DNA of 64,000 nucleotides from Anaerophaga thermohalophila str. Valhall (GCF_000250735.1 NZ_AHZV01000364.1:1-64000); one strand, 5' to 3'. Positions 38,481 to 50,260 are shown, counted from the first letter of the stretch. The notes: a model not told the origin generated them from the letters alone. A program made the numbers and translations.

Positions 38481-39038
38481 CTAATTCTTTTTAAGATTTT
38501 TAAACGGTAAGCCGAATTCCCGGAGTAAAGCATAAGCTTCTTCATCGGTTTTTCCTGAGGTGACAAAGGTAATATTCATACCCATAATTTTATTCACCGC
38601 GTCAATATTAATTTCAGGAAAAATGATTTGCTCCTCAACGCCGAGGGTATAATTTCCACGCCCGTCGAGTTTGCTGTTCACACCTTTGAAGTCGCGAATA
38701 CGTGGTAATGCAACACGAATTAAACGTTCCAGAAATTCGTACATATTATCGCGGCGCAGCGTAACGCTTGCACCGATGGGCATTCCTTTACGCAACTTAA
38801 AATTGGAGATATCTTTCTTTGAGTATCTGGGTACAGCTTTCTGGCCTGTGATTGTTGTTAATTCATTAACAGCTACATCAACTAATTTCTTATCGGCCAC
38901 AGCATCACCTACCCCCTGATTAAGAACAATTTTCTCCAATCTGGGTACCTGCATCACCGTTTTGTAGCCAAACTCTTTCATAAGAGCCGGTACAATTTGT
39001 TCTTTATACTGTTTTTCTAATGTCGGTGTATAGCTCAT
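38481..39038 (-). CDS. rplE: Ribosomal protein uL5
   Basis: 185 aa, 5S rRNA-binding protein at the central protuberance. [19 protein letters not shown] start, and [19 protein letters not shown] motif. It shares one base with the end of rplX. Confidence 0.97.
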   Translation of the reverse strand: MSYTPTLEKQYKEQIVPALMKEFGYKTVMQVPRLEKIVLNQGVGDAVADKKLVDVAVNELTTITGQKAVPRYSKKDISNFKLRKGMPIGASVTLRRDNMYEFLERLIRVALPRIRDFKGVNSKLDGRGNYTLGVEEQIIFPEINIDAVNKIMGMNITFVTSGKTDEEAYALLREFGLPFKNLKKN

Positions 39039-39358
39039 TACTTGATCTCCTCTCCTGATTTTTTAGAATAACGAACCAATTTTCCCTGGTCGTTTCGTCT
39101 GCGACCAATACGGGTGGCTTCTCCTGAAGAAGGGTCCTTCAGGTTTAGATTGGAAATATGAATCGGGGCCTCCTTCTTGATGATTCCGCCCTGTGGGTTT
39201 TCAGAATTGGGTTTGGTATGCTTACTTACCATATTAACCCCTTCCACGATGGCGCGCTTCTTTTCGGGAAAGACCTCCAGGACTCTTCCTTCCTGTCCTT
39301 TGTTGACACCGGCATTGACAATAACGATGTCGCCTTTTTTGACATGTAATTTTCCCAT
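39038..39358 (-). CDS. rplX: Ribosomal protein uL24
   Basis: 106 aa, assembly initiator of the 50S subunit. KOW motif [19 protein letters not shown] and the [15 protein letters not shown] segment. Confidence 0.97.
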   Translation of the reverse strand: MGKLHVKKGDIVIVNAGVNKGQEGRVLEVFPEKKRAIVEGVNMVSKHTKPNSENPQGGIIKKEAPIHISNLNLKDPSSGEATRIGRRRNDQGKLVRYSKKSGEEIK

Positions 39359-39379
39359 AATTTCTTAACTCTTTAAAAT

Positions 39380-39745
39380 TTAAAGCACTTCAGGCGCCAA
39401 TGAAACAATTTTCATGTATCCGTCGCGTAATTCACGCGGTATGGGGCCGAAGATACGTGTCCCACGCATCTCGCCCAGGTTATTGATAAGCACACAGGCG
39501 TTATCGTCGAAACGGATATAAGAGCCGTCGGCGCGCCTAACTTCTTTTTTGGTACGAACGACCACCGCTTTACTAACGGTGCCTTTCTTCATATCGCTTG
39601 AAGGCAGGGCACTCTTAACAGTTACCACAATACGGTCGCCTACCGAAGCATATCTGCGTCCGGTACCACCGAGGACCCGGATACAGAGCACTTCTCTGGC
39701 GCCACTATTGTCGGCAACATTCAATCTGGATTCTTGCTGTATCAT
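39380..39745 (-). CDS. rplN: Ribosomal protein uL14
   Basis: 121 aa. [19 protein letters not shown] start and [16 protein letters not shown] motif; it sits at the subunit interface. Confidence 0.98.
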   Translation of the reverse strand: MIQQESRLNVADNSGAREVLCIRVLGGTGRRYASVGDRIVVTVKSALPSSDMKKGTVSKAVVVRTKKEVRRADGSYIRFDDNACVLINNLGEMRGTRIFGPIPRELRDGYMKIVSLAPEVL

Positions 39746-39747
39746 GA

Positions 39748-40005
39748 TTACTTAGCTCTTTCAAGGATTTCAACTAATCTCCAACGTTTGGTTTTGCTCA
39801 GGGGCCGGGTTTCCATAATCCGGACGGTATCCCCTATATTGCAGGCATCTTCGGCATCGTGCACGTGAAACTTCTTTGTCTTTTTCACAAATTTCCCGTA
39901 CATGGGGTGTTTCTCACGAACCACGACAGCAACAACGATGGACTTGTTCATCTTGTCGCTCACGACAACACCTGTTCTTTCTTTTCTAAGATTTCTGGTT
40001 TCCAT
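39748..40005 (-). CDS. rpsQ: Ribosomal protein uS17
   Basis: 85 aa, OB-fold 16S-binding protein. [19 protein letters not shown] start and [18 protein letters not shown] motif. Confidence 0.97.
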   Translation of the reverse strand: METRNLRKERTGVVVSDKMNKSIVVAVVVREKHPMYGKFVKKTKKFHVHDAEDACNIGDTVRIMETRPLSKTKRWRLVEILERAK

Positions 40006-40009
40006 CTAC

Positions 40010-40210
40010 TTACTGTTTTTCATTTAATTGCTTCTGACGCAGAATTGTTTTCATGCGTGCAATGTCACGGCGGGTCTGCTTAATCTTCATAGGATTCTCC
40101 AAAGGAGAAATGGTATGATTAAGTTTCATGCGAACCAGCTCCTGACTTAAGGTGTCGATGCGCTCCTCAATTTCCTGAGGTGTCATTTCTCTAATTTCAG
40201 AACTTTTCAT
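40010..40210 (-). CDS. rpmC: Ribosomal protein uL29
   Basis: 66 aa helical hairpin protein near the peptide exit. MKSSEIREMTPQEIEERI start; the ARMKTILRQKQL ending is typical. Confidence 0.95.
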   Translation of the reverse strand: MKSSEIREMTPQEIEERIDTLSQELVRMKLNHTISPLENPMKIKQTRRDIARMKTILRQKQLNEKQ

Positions 40211-40215
40211 ACCTC

Positions 40216-40647
40216 TTATTCATTTGAAGATTCAACAAAATCCCGACGCACTACAAACTTGGTAGTAACGGGTAGCTTTTGAGCAGCCAGACGCAGGGCT
40301 TCTTTGGCTACATCGTAAGGTACTCCGTCGCATTCAATAAGCATGCGTCCGGGTGTTACCGGGGCAACAAATCCTTCGGGGCTACCTTTCCCTTTTCCCA
40401 TCCTAACTTCCGCAGGCTTTTTGGTAATTGGTTTATCAGGAAAGATACGTATCCAGATTTGTCCCTGGCGTTGCATATAACGTGTCACTGCAATACGGGC
40501 GGCCTCAATCTGACGACCGGTAATCCATTTCGTTTGCAGCGATTTGATTCCAAAAGAGCCGAATGCCAGTTCATGCCCTCTCTGGGCGTTCCCCTTCATT
40601 CTTCCCTTTTGTTGCCTTCTGTATTTTACTTTTTTTGGTTGTAACAT
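40216..40647 (-). CDS. rplP: Ribosomal protein uL16
   Basis: 143 aa. [19 protein letters not shown] start and [15 protein letters not shown] loop that reaches towards the peptidyl-transferase centre. Confidence 0.98.
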   Translation of the reverse strand: MLQPKKVKYRRQQKGRMKGNAQRGHELAFGSFGIKSLQTKWITGRQIEAARIAVTRYMQRQGQIWIRIFPDKPITKKPAEVRMGKGKGSPEGFVAPVTPGRMLIECDGVPYDVAKEALRLAAQKLPVTTKFVVRRDFVESSNE

Positions 40648-40678
40648 CGTTAATGTTCAATTAAAGGTTAACGAATGA

Positions 40679-41386
40679 CTACTTTCTTCTCTTTTTGAAT
40701 CCGCCTTTGCCACGGCCACCACCGGTCTCTTTCACATTGAAGTTGGGTGAAAGATCGGGTTTTCCGTAAATTTCTCCCTTACAAATCCAGACTTTGATTC
40801 CAATCAAACCGGTTTTTGTGAGGGCCTCGGCCTTAGCGAAGTCAATATCGGCGCGGAAAGTATGAAGGGGGGTACGACCTTCTTTATACATTTCGGAACG
40901 GGCCATTTCGGCACCGTTCAGACGGCCTGAAACCTGAATTTTTATCCCTTCTGCCCCCATTCTCATGGTGGAAGCAATGGCCATTTTTACAGCACGGCGG
41001 TAGGCAATACGCCCCTCGAGCTGTCGTGCAATGTTATTGGCCACAATAAGGGCATCCATTTCAGGACGTTTCACTTCGAAAATATTGATCTGTACTTCCT
41101 TATCGGTAATTTTTTTCAACTCCTCTTTCAGCTTGTCCACCTCTTGTCCGCCTTTACCAATAATAATACCCGGGCGGGCAGTATATACGGTAATGGTAAC
41201 AAGCTTGAGTGTACGCTCAATTACAATCCGTGAAACACTGGCCTTGGCCAGACGAGCATTGAGGTAGTTACGTAGCCTGGAGTCCTCCAACAGCTTATCG
41301 CCGTAATCTTTCCCACCGAACCAGTTGGAATCCCATCCGCGGATAATTCCTAATCTGTTACTTATTGGATTTACTTTTTGTCCCAT
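40679..41386 (-). CDS. rpsC: Ribosomal protein uS3
   Basis: 235 aa. KH domain with [37 protein letters not shown] start. Part of the mRNA entry channel. Basic Gly/Lys-rich end ([14 protein letters not shown]). Confidence 0.97.
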   Translation of the reverse strand: MGQKVNPISNRLGIIRGWDSNWFGGKDYGDKLLEDSRLRNYLNARLAKASVSRIVIERTLKLVTITVYTARPGIIIGKGGQEVDKLKEELKKITDKEVQINIFEVKRPEMDALIVANNIARQLEGRIAYRRAVKMAIASTMRMGAEGIKIQVSGRLNGAEMARSEMYKEGRTPLHTFRADIDFAKAEALTKTGLIGIKVWICKGEIYGKPDLSPNFNVKETGGGRGKGGFKKRRK

Positions 41387-41396
41387 CTAGCTCAAT

Positions 41397-41807
41397 TTAA
41401 TTTTCTTGATTTTCTAACTTACTGTCAACCTTAATGGTAACGTGGTTCGACCGCTTACGTATGCGGTGTGCACGTCCTTGTGGGGCTGGTCTTAATCTCT
41501 TTAATATCCGACCTGAGTCCACATAAATCTCTTTAATATAGAGATTGGCATCTTCCAGCCGGACGTCCTCGTTTTTTTCTTTCCAATTGGCGATGGCTGA
41601 CAACAAAAGTTTCTCAACACGACGGGAGGCCTCCTTGGTGGAAAACTTCAGGACGTCGAGTGCCTGGTTTACTTCCATTCCCCGAACCATATCGGCTACA
41701 AGCCTCATCTTACGGGGGGAAGTAGGCACATTGCGAAGCCTGGCCACATATTCCTGTTTCCTGGCTTCCTTTAATTTTTCTGCTCTTATTCTTTTTCTTG
41801 CACCCAT
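41397..41807 (-). CDS. rplV: Ribosomal protein uL22
   Basis: 136 aa. Core [19 protein letters not shown] and the tunnel hairpin [18 protein letters not shown]. The N-terminal 22 residues are rich in Lys/Arg/Glu. Confidence 0.97.
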   Translation of the reverse strand: MGARKRIRAEKLKEARKQEYVARLRNVPTSPRKMRLVADMVRGMEVNQALDVLKFSTKEASRRVEKLLLSAIANWKEKNEDVRLEDANLYIKEIYVDSGRILKRLRPAPQGRAHRIRKRSNHVTIKVDSKLENQEN

Positions 41808-41842
41808 TTTTTTGTCATTAAAAAATTAGAACTCCCGGGCGA

Positions 41843-42112
41843 TTATTTCTTTTTGCTCCCTGCGTGACCACGGAAGGTACGCGTAGGAGCAAATTCGCCC
41901 AACTTATGTCCTACCATATTTTCGGTAATATAAACGGGAATGAATTTATTTCCGTTATGTACCGCAATGGTATGCCCCACAAACTCAGGGGCAATCATCG
42001 ATGCACGGGCCCATGTTTTAATGACCGACTTCTTGCCGGATTCATTCATTTCTGAAATCTTACGTTCCAGCTTGTAATGAATATAGGGTCCTTTCTTTAA
42101 CGATCTGCTCAT
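41843..42112 (-). CDS. rpsS: Ribosomal protein uS19
   Basis: 89 aa 30S head protein. [19 protein letters not shown] start and [20 protein letters not shown] ending. Confidence 0.98.
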   Translation of the reverse strand: MSRSLKKGPYIHYKLERKISEMNESGKKSVIKTWARASMIAPEFVGHTIAVHNGNKFIPVYITENMVGHKLGEFAPTRTFRGHAGSKKK

Positions 42113-42133
42113 AATTCAAAAACAATTAACCGG

Positions 42134-42958
42134 TTACTTTTTCCTTCTTTCGAGAATGTACTTGGATGAAGCCTTCTTGCGGTTTCTGGTTTGATAACCT
42201 TTGGCAAGAACGCCTTTCCTTGATCTTGGGTGTCCGCCGGAAGCGCGGCCTTCACCACCACCCATCGGGTGATCGACCGGGTTCATAACCACACCACGAA
42301 CACGCGGACGACGGCCGAGCCAGCGTGAGCGACCGGCTTTACCCGATTGCTCAAGAGCATGGTCGGAATTACCAACTGCACCAACAGTGGCGCGACAAGT
42401 GGTAAGTACCATCCTCGATTCTCCGGAAGGTAATTTCACAACGGCATATTTTCCTTCGCGAGCAGAAAGCTGAGCAAAGGTTCCGGCGCTACGGGCCAGT
42501 GCACCTCCCTGACCGGGATGCAGTTCTACATTATGGACAATGGTACCCAGTGGAATATCTCCCAATGGAAGTGCATTTCCTATTTCGGGAGGAATTCCTG
42601 TTCCTGACTGCACCTTGTGTCCAACCTGCAACCCGTTAGGTGCAAGAATGTACCGTTTTTCACCATCTTCATATACCAGCAAAGCGATTCGTGCACTACG
42701 ATTGGGATCGTACTGAATGGAATCAACTGTTGCAGGAACACCGTCTTTATTTCGCTTGAAATCGATTACCCGGTACTTCCTCTTGTGGCCGCCGCCGATG
42801 TAACGCATGGTCATTTTTCCAGTGTTGTTACGTCCGCCGGACTTTTTCAGTGGCCGCAATAAGGACTTCTCTGGTACATCTGAGGTAATCGTGTCAAATG
42901 CACCAATAATTTTGTTTCTCTGCCCCGGTGTTGTGGGCTTTAATTTTCTTACTGCCAT
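42134..42958 (-). CDS. rplB: Ribosomal protein uL2
   Basis: 274 aa. Subunit-association and peptidyl-transferase support protein. [17 protein letters not shown] start and [17 protein letters not shown] loop with the conserved His. Confidence 0.98.
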   Translation of the reverse strand: MAVRKLKPTTPGQRNKIIGAFDTITSDVPEKSLLRPLKKSGGRNNTGKMTMRYIGGGHKRKYRVIDFKRNKDGVPATVDSIQYDPNRSARIALLVYEDGEKRYILAPNGLQVGHKVQSGTGIPPEIGNALPLGDIPLGTIVHNVELHPGQGGALARSAGTFAQLSAREGKYAVVKLPSGESRMVLTTCRATVGAVGNSDHALEQSGKAGRSRWLGRRPRVRGVVMNPVDHPMGGGEGRASGGHPRSRKGVLAKGYQTRNRKKASSKYILERRKK

Positions 42959-42963
42959 GTCAA

Positions 42964-43254
42964 TTAAATATTGCTAAAGAAATCAATCTTATCTCCTTCG
43001 GCTAATGTTACAATTGCTTTTTTGAAAGAATTGGTACGCCCGCTGATGATACCGCTTTTGGTATAGCGTGTTTTCTCTTTACCAGAATAATTCATTGTAT
43101 TTACACTGGTAACTGAAACGCTATACATTTCCTCCACGGCTTTTTTAATCTCAATTTTATTGGCGCTTTTGTCCACTATAAAGCCGTATCGGTTCAGGGT
43201 ATCGCCAAGCCACGTCATTCTTTCCGTTACTATAGGCTTAATAATTACATCCAT
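42964..43254 (-). CDS. rplW: Ribosomal protein uL23
   Basis: 96 aa. Docking site of trigger factor and SRP at the exit tunnel. [16 protein letters not shown] start; the [20 protein letters not shown] core is typical. Confidence 0.95.
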   Translation of the reverse strand: MDVIIKPIVTERMTWLGDTLNRYGFIVDKSANKIEIKKAVEEMYSVSVTSVNTMNYSGKEKTRYTKSGIISGRTNSFKKAIVTLAEGDKIDFFSNI

Positions 43255-43265
43255 GACTCAGTATG

Positions 43266-43895
43266 TTAAGCGTTAAAATGTTGCGCGATTTCTTCAACCG
43301 AACTTTCGGCGAAAACAAGCGACTGGGCATTCATTATATTGTAGGTATTAAGACCTGAAAGCGTAGAAACCTGAGACTTCGGGACATTTCGCGATGAAAG
43401 ATAGACGTTACGATCCATTTCCTTAAAAACAATCAGTGTCTTTTTACCGTCCAGATTAAGATTCTTGCGAATACTTACAAACTCTTTGGTTTTTGGTGCT
43501 TCCAGCTTAAAATCTTCTACTACAACAATGGCGTTGTTTCTGGCCTTATAGGCAAGAGCCGATTTGCGTGCCAGTTGCTTCAACTTTTTATTCAACTTAA
43601 ACCGGTAGTCCCGGGGTTTCGGGCCGAAAGCACGGCCTCCGCCACGAAAGACGGGAGATTTAATGCTTCCGGCACGGGCAGTACCCGTACCCTTTTGTCT
43701 TTTGATCTTTTTGGTACTCCCGGCTATTTCTGCTCGCTCTTTTGTCTTATGAGTGCCCTGACGGTTATTGGCCAGATACTGTTTTACATCAAGATAGATG
43801 GCATGATCATTGGGCTCAATACCGAAAACAGAGTCGGGCAATTGCACTTTCCTGCCGGTTTCCTGTCCTTGTATGTTAACTACGTTCAGTTCCAT
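43266..43895 (-). CDS. rplD: Ribosomal protein uL4
   Basis: 209 aa. Tunnel-lining protein with the [20 protein letters not shown] loop. In other bacteria uL4 regulates the S10 operon. It shares one base with the end of rplC. Confidence 0.97.
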   Translation of the reverse strand: MELNVVNIQGQETGRKVQLPDSVFGIEPNDHAIYLDVKQYLANNRQGTHKTKERAEIAGSTKKIKRQKGTGTARAGSIKSPVFRGGGRAFGPKPRDYRFKLNKKLKQLARKSALAYKARNNAIVVVEDFKLEAPKTKEFVSIRKNLNLDGKKTLIVFKEMDRNVYLSSRNVPKSQVSTLSGLNTYNIMNAQSLVFAESSVEEIAQHFNA

Positions 43896-44512
43896 TACTT
43901 TTCGATAATTAGATATGAACCCTTAGGTCCAGGAACAGACCCTTTAACCATCAACAGGTTATTTTCGGGAATTACTTTAATTACTCTCAGGTTTTCAACT
44001 TTAACTCGGTCACCGCCTGTACGGCCGGCCATTCTCATGCCTTTGAACACCCTCGACGGGAAAGAAGACCCTCCCAATGACCCGGGAGCCCTTAGTCGGT
44101 TGTGCTGACCATGAGTCTGATCGCCAACGCCACCAAAACCGTGACGTTTTACAACACCCTGAAACCCTTTTCCTTTGGAGATCCCTGTGATATCGACAAA
44201 AGTATCTTCATCAAAGATATCCACGGTTAAAACATCACCCAGTTTCAGTTCCTGTTCAAAATCTTTCAATTCAACCAGCTTGGCCTTGGGAGTGGTACCA
44301 GCCTTCTTAAAATGCCCTTTCATGGGATTGGTGGTACTTTTCTCTCTCTTTTCGTCAAAAGCCAACTGAACGGCTTCATACCCGTCGGTCTCATTGCTTT
44401 TGACCTGGGTGACGATGCAAGGACCAGCTTCGATAACAGTGCATGGAATATTTTTTCCCTCGGCACTGAAAACGGAAGTCATTCCGATTTTTTTTCCAAT
44501 TAATCCTGGCAT
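43895..44512 (-). CDS. rplC: Ribosomal protein uL3
   Basis: 205 aa. [19 protein letters not shown] start and the [19 protein letters not shown] loop reaching the peptidyl-transferase centre. Confidence 0.97.
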   Translation of the reverse strand: MPGLIGKKIGMTSVFSAEGKNIPCTVIEAGPCIVTQVKSNETDGYEAVQLAFDEKREKSTTNPMKGHFKKAGTTPKAKLVELKDFEQELKLGDVLTVDIFDEDTFVDITGISKGKGFQGVVKRHGFGGVGDQTHGQHNRLRAPGSLGGSSFPSRVFKGMRMAGRTGGDRVKVENLRVIKVIPENNLLMVKGSVPGPKGSYLIIEK

Positions 44513-44536
44513 TGCTTAAAGATTTAAAAATTCAGA

Positions 44537-44842
44537 TCACACTTTAATTTCAACCTCCACGCCGCTGGGAAGTTCCAGTTTCATGAGGGCATCAATGGTT
44601 TTGGCTGTCGAACTGTAAATGTCAATCAACCGTTTGTATGATGCCAGCTCAAACTGCTCGCGGGCCTTCTTGTTAACGAAGGTGGAGCGCAAAACTGTAA
44701 AAATCCGCTTATGCGTGGGAAGCGGAATGGGACCGCTGACGACAGCCCCGGTAGTCTTTACCGTCTTCACGATCTTCTCGGCAGATTTATCCACCAAATT
44801 GTGATCGTACGACTTTAGTTTGATTCTTATTTTTTGATTCAT
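44537..44842 (-). CDS. rpsJ: Ribosomal protein uS10
   Basis: 101 aa. [20 protein letters not shown] start and [17 protein letters not shown] motif. It directly follows fusA, with no tuf gene between, so the str and S10 groups run together. Confidence 0.98.
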   Translation of the reverse strand: MNQKIRIKLKSYDHNLVDKSAEKIVKTVKTTGAVVSGPIPLPTHKRIFTVLRSTFVNKKAREQFELASYKRLIDIYSSTAKTIDALMKLELPSGVEVEIKV

Positions 44843-44863
44843 AATCGTTGATGAGAACTGTTT

Positions 44864-46981
44864 CTATAATAATTCAACTTTACCTTTTGCCTCTTTTACG
44901 ACTTCTATGGCGATATTTCTGGACACTTCTTCAAAATGGCTGAATTCCATCGAAGATGTCGCCCTGCCGGATGAAATGGTTCGCAAAGCAGTAACATAAC
45001 CAAACATTTCTGCAAGCGGTACTTTAGCTTTGACAACCCTGGCTCCGGCCTTGGATTCCATTCCTTCCACCTGACCACGTCGTTTGTTGAAATCAGAAAT
45101 AATGTCGCCCATATATTCTTCGGGGGTAACCACTTCAACCTTCATAATAGGCTCCAGTAATACCGGCTTAGCTTTCATGCAGGCTGCCTTAAATGCCTGA
45201 CGAGCAGCAATCTCAAACGAAAGCTGGTCAGAATCAACGGGGTGAAATGAACCATCAAGCAGTTCAACTTTAAGACTGTCGACATTAAAACCGGCCAAAA
45301 CTCCGTTTTTCATGGCTTCTTTGAAGCCTTTCTCTACTGAAGGAATAAATTCTTTGGGGATATTACCCCCTTTTACAAGATCGATGAACTGAAGGCCATC
45401 TTTCCCAGCGGCTTCGTCGGCAGGACCGATGCGAACAATTATATCGGCAAACTTACCACGACCACCGGTCTGTTTCTTAAATACTTCTCGATGTTCGACG
45501 GTTTTCGTAATGGCTTCTTTATAGTTAACCTGCGGGCGTCCCTGATTACATTCAACCTTAAACTCTCGCCGCAACCGGTCAATAATGATTTCAAGATGCA
45601 ATTCACCCATTCCGCTAATTACAGTTTGTCCGCTTTCTTCATCTGTTTCGACACGGAATGTCGGGTCTTCTTCGGCCAGCTTTGAGAGTCCGTTACCCAG
45701 CTTGTCCATATCTTTCTGACTTTTGGGCTCAACGGCAATACCAATCACAGGCTCAGGGAATTCCATAGATTCGAGCGCAATGGGGTGTTTTTCATCGCAA
45801 AGCGTATCACCGGTTCTGATGTCTTTAAATCCCACACCGGCGCAAATATCTCCGGCAGATATGGTATCTTTGGGTAACTGTTTATTAGACTTCATTTGGT
45901 AAAGCCGGGAAATTCTCTCCTTTTTTTGAGTTCGTGAATTCCAGACCTGCGAACCAGCATTTATTACCCCGGAATAAACACGCATAAAAGCCAGCCGTCC
46001 TACAAAAGGATCGGTAGCAATCTTAAAGGCAAGAGCGGTAAAGGGAGCGTTCTCATCATGCGGACGGGCTTCTACTTTACCGGTATTGGGGTTGGTACCT
46101 TCAATCTCGGCCACATCAATAGGAGAGGGAAGGAAACCGATAATGGCATCAATCAATCGTTGAACACCCTTATTTTTGAAAGCCGAACCACAAAGCATGG
46201 GCACAACCTTCATGTCAATAGTTGCCTTTCGAAGGACTTCAATCAGCTGTTCTTTTGTGATGGAATCAGGGTCTTCAAAGTAACGCTCCATCAGTTCGTC
46301 ATCGTACTCAGCCACTGACTCAATGAGTTTTCCACGCCACTCTTCAACCTCATCAGCCATATCGGCAGGTATATCCTGAAGCGCATAATTTGTTCCCAAA
46401 ACATCATCGTCGAACCAGACAACAGCCTTATTTTCAATTAAGTCTACAACGCCCCGGAAGTCATCTTCAGCTCCAATAGGTATCTGAACCGGCACCGGAT
46501 TGGCACCCAGAACCTCTTTCACCTGACGAACTACTTCAAAATAGTTAGCGCCGGAACGGTCCATTTTGTTGACAAATCCCAGGCGGGGTACACCATATTT
46601 ATTAGCCTGACGCCACACTGTTTCAGATTGCGGCTCAACACCTCCTACAGCACAAAAAACTGCAACCGCACCATCGAGTACCCTGAGTGAACGTTCTACT
46701 TCAACAGTAAAGTCAACGTGGCCGGGGGTATCGATGATATTAATTTTATATTCTTCGTTATTATATTTCCATTGAGTGGTAATGGCAGCGGAAGTAATGG
46801 TAATACCTCTCTCCTGCTCCTGCTCCATCCAGTCCATCGTAGCAGAACCATCGTGGGTCTCACCAATTTTATGAGTCATACCGGTGTAAAACAAAATCCG
46901 CTCGGTAGCGGTTGTTTTTCCGGCATCAATGTGAGCCATGATTCCGATGTTTCTGGTATATTTCAAGTCTGCCTTTGCCAT
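44864..46981 (-). CDS. fusA: Elongation factor G
   Basis: 705 aa, five-domain translocase GTPase. G1 [10 protein letters not shown]2 [12 protein letters not shown]3 DTPGHVDF and G4 NKMD motifs. Domain IV tip and C-terminal domain are complete ([15 protein letters not shown] end). Confidence 0.98.
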   Translation of the reverse strand: MAKADLKYTRNIGIMAHIDAGKTTATERILFYTGMTHKIGETHDGSATMDWMEQEQERGITITSAAITTQWKYNNEEYKINIIDTPGHVDFTVEVERSLRVLDGAVAVFCAVGGVEPQSETVWRQANKYGVPRLGFVNKMDRSGANYFEVVRQVKEVLGANPVPVQIPIGAEDDFRGVVDLIENKAVVWFDDDVLGTNYALQDIPADMADEVEEWRGKLIESVAEYDDELMERYFEDPDSITKEQLIEVLRKATIDMKVVPMLCGSAFKNKGVQRLIDAIIGFLPSPIDVAEIEGTNPNTGKVEARPHDENAPFTALAFKIATDPFVGRLAFMRVYSGVINAGSQVWNSRTQKKERISRLYQMKSNKQLPKDTISAGDICAGVGFKDIRTGDTLCDEKHPIALESMEFPEPVIGIAVEPKSQKDMDKLGNGLSKLAEEDPTFRVETDEESGQTVISGMGELHLEIIIDRLRREFKVECNQGRPQVNYKEAITKTVEHREVFKKQTGGRGKFADIIVRIGPADEAAGKDGLQFIDLVKGGNIPKEFIPSVEKGFKEAMKNGVLAGFNVDSLKVELLDGSFHPVDSDQLSFEIAARQAFKAACMKAKPVLLEPIMKVEVVTPEEYMGDIISDFNKRRGQVEGMESKAGARVVKAKVPLAEMFGYVTALRTISSGRATSSMEFSHFEEVSRNIAIEVVKEAKGKVELL

Positions 46982-47014
46982 AATATTAAGGTATCCTCTT
47001 CTTTTAAGTTAAGT

Positions 47015-47491
47015 TTAAAATCTAAAATGAGCGAAAGCACGGTTGGCTTCAGCCATCTTGTGCATATCTTCTTTCCTTTTGAAGGCTCCGCCTTCCTGGT
47101 TATATGCCGCAACAATTTCAGCAGCCAGTTTTTCAGCCATCGACTTACCGCTGCGCTTACGGGCAAATGCAATCAGGTTTTTCATACTAACCGACACCTT
47201 TCTGTCGGGGCGGATTTCCGTTGGAACCTGAAATGTAGCCCCACCAACGCGGCGGCTTTTGACCTCTACTGCCGGGGTAATATTTTCCAATGCCTTTTTG
47301 AACATCTCGAGTGGTGACTTACCTTCTTTCTCTGCTTTGTCGGCAATACGGTCTATAGCATCATAGAAAATACCGTAAGCAACAGACTTTTTACCATCGA
47401 GCATCAGATTATTCACAAACTGGGTCACCAAAATATCATTGAATCTTGGATCGGGAAGAATAATTCTTCTTTTTGGTTTACTTTTTCTCAT
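47015..47491 (-). CDS. rpsG: Ribosomal protein uS7
   Basis: 158 aa, primary 16S head-binding protein. [18 protein letters not shown] start region and [19 protein letters not shown] motif. Confidence 0.98.
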   Translation of the reverse strand: MRKSKPKRRIILPDPRFNDILVTQFVNNLMLDGKKSVAYGIFYDAIDRIADKAEKEGKSPLEMFKKALENITPAVEVKSRRVGGATFQVPTEIRPDRKVSVSMKNLIAFARKRSGKSMAEKLAAEIVAAYNQEGGAFKRKEDMHKMAEANRAFAHFRF

Positions 47492-47609
47492 CTCTTCTTT
47501 TTGTTTATTAGCATTTTTATTGGCTGCATCCGTGTCTTCAACGACCGATGGTCATTTACTCAACCTTTGTTTACAAACCAATAAACAAAACCAAACAGTG
47601 AAACATTAA

Positions 47610-47984
47610 TTACTTCTTAGGACGTTTAGTTCCATACTTTGAGCGACGCTGTGTGCGACCTTCAACACCCGAAGCATCCAAGGCACCGCGTACAAGATGG
47701 TAACGAACACCCGGTAAATCTTTCACCCTGCCTCCGCGTACAAGCACAATTGAGTGCTCCTGAAGGTTATGACCTTCGCCCGGGATGTAGGCGTTTACCT
47801 CTTTACCGTTGGTCAACCTAACACGTGCAACTTTACGCATGGCCGAGTTTGGTTTTTTGGGTGTAGTAGTGTAAACCCTCACACAAACACCACGACGTTG
47901 CGGACAAGCATTCAATGCAGGCGACTTACTTTTCTCCACCTGTTTCTTCCGTCCTTTCTTTACTAACTGATGAATTGTTGGCAT
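47610..47984 (-). CDS. rpsL: Ribosomal protein uS12
   Basis: 124 aa from [15 protein letters not shown]. The frame is open 16 codons further up to 48032, but those codons are outside the family and lie in the promoter-proximal leader. The decoding-centre motif [17 protein letters not shown] includes the Lys of streptomycin resistance sites, with Lys as in wild type. First gene of the cluster, preceded by two TAnnTTTG elements. Confidence 0.97.
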   Translation of the reverse strand: MPTIHQLVKKGRKKQVEKSKSPALNACPQRRGVCVRVYTTTPKKPNSAMRKVARVRLTNGKEVNAYIPGEGHNLQEHSIVLVRGGRVKDLPGVRYHLVRGALDASGVEGRTQRRSKYGTKRPKK

Positions 47985-48029
47985 ATATTCAACTATTTTA
48001 AACTTAAAATACTCTTTTAAAATGGGTTG

Positions 48030-48037
48030 CAAAGGTA
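48030..48037 (-). promoter_or_regulatory. Proximal TAnnTTTG promoter element of the rpsL operon
   Basis: Minus-strand TACCTTTG, 46 bp upstream of the rpsL ATG; perfect match to the Bacteroidota -7 consensus. Confidence 0.6.
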
Positions 48038-48102
48038 GTATTTTTCAATTAAAATCTCATTGATTCTCAATATTTTTCACCTCTTTGCACAAAAAAGCGG
48101 TG

Positions 48103-48110
48103 CAAAAGTA
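48103..48110 (-). promoter_or_regulatory. Distal TAnnTTTG promoter element of the rpsL operon
   Basis: Minus-strand TACTTTTG, 119 bp upstream of the rpsL ATG. The 300-bp gap 47985-48288 otherwise holds AT-rich sequence with CAATTGAAAA repeats. Confidence 0.55.
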
Positions 48111-48288
48111 CTAATTTTCAATTGAAAAATCATAACAACATCTGACTTTTTATTGTAAAGAATTGGTTAAAAATGGTTTTATCCGAAGATTAATGTTCTG
48201 GAATTTTTTCCCTGCCCGTATCTTCTGCTTTTTGACGAAGTATTGTATATCTTTTTTACCTTGCAACAAAATTTAAACTTTTCGAATT

Positions 48289-49869
48289 ATGTACCGATAT
48301 AAAATTTTTCTTGCACTTCTGGTAGTGCCGGCCGGCATCGTTTTCAGCCAAACAGAACAACAGGCAAAAAACAAAGGCTTGCAAAATATAAAGGCAGAAG
48401 AAATGGCTGCCGATCTGGAATTTCTTTCAACCGATATTCTTGAAGGAAGAGAAGCCGGCAAAAAAGGCGCTGAACTGGCTGCTTATTACATAGCATCACA
48501 GTTCAAAAAATGCGGTTTAATTCCTTTAAATGAAGATCATAGAATACCTTCTTCTCTGACAAACTATTTCCAACCCGTTGATTTGGTCTGGGAAACAGTT
48601 GATGAAACAGGTATTACAATTTCTGCTAAAAATAAAAGCATCATTCTTAATGAGGGAGTTGATTTTGCTCATAAACGCGTTGACCATTCTTTTGTCATCT
48701 CCGGAAAACTTTTTTTCGGTGGCTTTGGGTTAAATGAGGCCCCGGATGTTACTTTCCCGAAAAACACGGAAAATAAAATTTTGATCAGGGCGGCAGGATA
48801 TCCGGCTGCAAAAGATTCGCTCTCCGAAGGATTCAAAAAATATAATGAACTATCAACGAGCGAACTTGAGAGACTAAAAGAAGAGAAAGCAAAAGAGGCA
48901 GGAGTAATTGCCATCCTGGAATTTGACCCAGAAAATCCTTTCCCTTTCAAAGAAAAAAGAGAGTCGGCTGCTTATGCCGAAAAAGAACTTACCAAATATT
49001 CATCGGGAATATACAAGCGAGTTGTAAGAAGGGCGAATACGGTTTCTTCTGAAAAAATTCCGGTATTCACCATTTCACACAGAACACTTTTTTATTTTTT
49101 CCCGGAATTAGAAAACAAACAGAAAGATATTATTTCAGGCTCCACCCCAAACATAACGGGAAAGGGGACACAACCCACAATTCAAATGTCGGCTACCATT
49201 CATTCCGAACCTTTTGAAAGCTCAAATATTGTGGGAAAAATAGAAGGCAAAAACAAAGATGAATTTATTGTCATCGGTGCCCATTATGATCACCTGGGAT
49301 TCTATGACGGCTATATATGGAATGGTGCTGACGACAATACCTCAGGTATCGCAGGTGTTTTAGCCCTGGCGAAAGCGTTTTCCGAATCGGGGATCACCCC
49401 TGAACACACAATGATTTTTGCTGCATGGACTGCCGAAGAGAGAGGTTTGCACGGCTCCACGCATTTTGTAAAGACTTTCAAGAATCCATCACGGATTAAG
49501 CTTTATCACAATTACGATATGATTGGGAGAAGTCCGGACCCGGAAATATCCGATTCTTCAGTCTCTTTAATCTACACATCAAAATTGGATGCGGCTGAAG
49601 CACTGAGCAAGCAGCACAATAAGAGCTACCGGTTAGGTTTAAACATTCGATATGCCCCGGTGGAAAATCCGACGGGAGGAAGTGATAATGCCCCTTTTGC
49701 GCAAGAGGATATTCCCATTATCTGGTTTCATACCGGAGGGCATCCCGATTATCACGGGCCATTCGACCATTTTGATAAAATAGACTGGTCAAAGCTTGAG
49801 AAAATAGTCAGGTTAAGTTATCTGAATTTGTGGGAAATTTCGGCTCCAGCCACTCAAACAGGTCATTAG
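48289..49869 (+). CDS. Secreted M28-family zinc aminopeptidase
   Basis: 526 aa. Signal peptide in residues 1-22 (MYRYKIFLALLVVPAGIVFS). A protease-associated-like insertion precedes the M28 catalytic domain. Two-zinc ligands are His and Asp of AHYDHLG and GADDNTSG, the catalytic Glu of WTAEERGL, Asp of YDMIGR and His of YHGPFDHFDKID. Likely a periplasmic or secreted aminopeptidase for peptide scavenging. A possible promoter has TTTG at 48231 and TACCTTG at 48257. Confidence 0.88.
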   Translation: MYRYKIFLALLVVPAGIVFSQTEQQAKNKGLQNIKAEEMAADLEFLSTDILEGREAGKKGAELAAYYIASQFKKCGLIPLNEDHRIPSSLTNYFQPVDLVWETVDETGITISAKNKSIILNEGVDFAHKRVDHSFVISGKLFFGGFGLNEAPDVTFPKNTENKILIRAAGYPAAKDSLSEGFKKYNELSTSELERLKEEKAKEAGVIAILEFDPENPFPFKEKRESAAYAEKELTKYSSGIYKRVVRRANTVSSEKIPVFTISHRTLFYFFPELENKQKDIISGSTPNITGKGTQPTIQMSATIHSEPFESSNIVGKIEGKNKDEFIVIGAHYDHLGFYDGYIWNGADDNTSGIAGVLALAKAFSESGITPEHTMIFAAWTAEERGLHGSTHFVKTFKNPSRIKLYHNYDMIGRSPDPEISDSSVSLIYTSKLDAAEALSKQHNKSYRLGLNIRYAPVENPTGGSDNAPFAQEDIPIIWFHTGGHPDYHGPFDHFDKIDWSKLEKIVRLSYLNLWEISAPATQTGH

Positions 49870-49917
49870 ATTATTGGATTTAAGATATTGACAAAAAGAG
49901 TCTTTAAGAGTAATACT

Positions 49918-50215
49918 CCGTTAAACTTTTACAGATGTCTGGTAATTAGTGCTCGTCTATAAAGTAGGAAAAGTTTCCTACTTATCATGTGTCTGTTCAG
50001 AAAGTGTCATTTACAAGGCTTGCGAAGTCCGAAAATACGGACTTTACTCATAGTAAATGAGTAATTTTCGGACGAGCGTAACACAGTAAATGGCACTTTA
50101 TGGACAGACCTAATTAATTGTTTACACAAATAACAACAAAAGCCACAACTATATCATAATAAAAACATTGCATCATTGCGTCTCTGCGTTTAGGCTTTTT
50201 TTTAACTGACTATTG
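49918..50215 (+). repeat. R5 repeat interrupted by an R1 element
   Basis: R5 left part CCGTTAAACTTTTACAGATG ... CTGGTAATTA at 49918-49948. R1 follows, then the R5 remainder TAATTAATTGTTTACAC ... TAACTGACTATTG. Removing R1 and one TAATTA restores the string seen in the copy at 113. Confidence 0.75.
49947..50112 (-). repeat. R1 palindromic element, copy 5 (A subtype), inserted in R5
   Basis: About 166 bp, reverse orientation: TAGTGCTCGTCTATAAAGTA with AGTAGGAAA hairpin, GTGTCTGTTCAGAAAGTG, central arms TCCGAAAAT / ATTTTCGGA, and CACTTTATGGACAGAC end. Flanked by TAATTA at 49943-49948 and 50111-50116, read as a 6-bp target duplication. Confidence 0.75.
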
Positions 50216-50260
50216 TAAGAGTGAACCCGGTATTTAACCACAAAAGACGGGAACAAATTG

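Noticed and set aside
46718-47317. Plus-strand ORF of 199 aa over fusA/rpsG
   Set aside because: Antisense shadow of two strongly conserved translation genes.
48001-48032. uS12 start at 48032
   Set aside because: The 16 extra codons overlap the leader and the TACCTTTG promoter element; uS12 invariably begins MPTI(N/H)QL.
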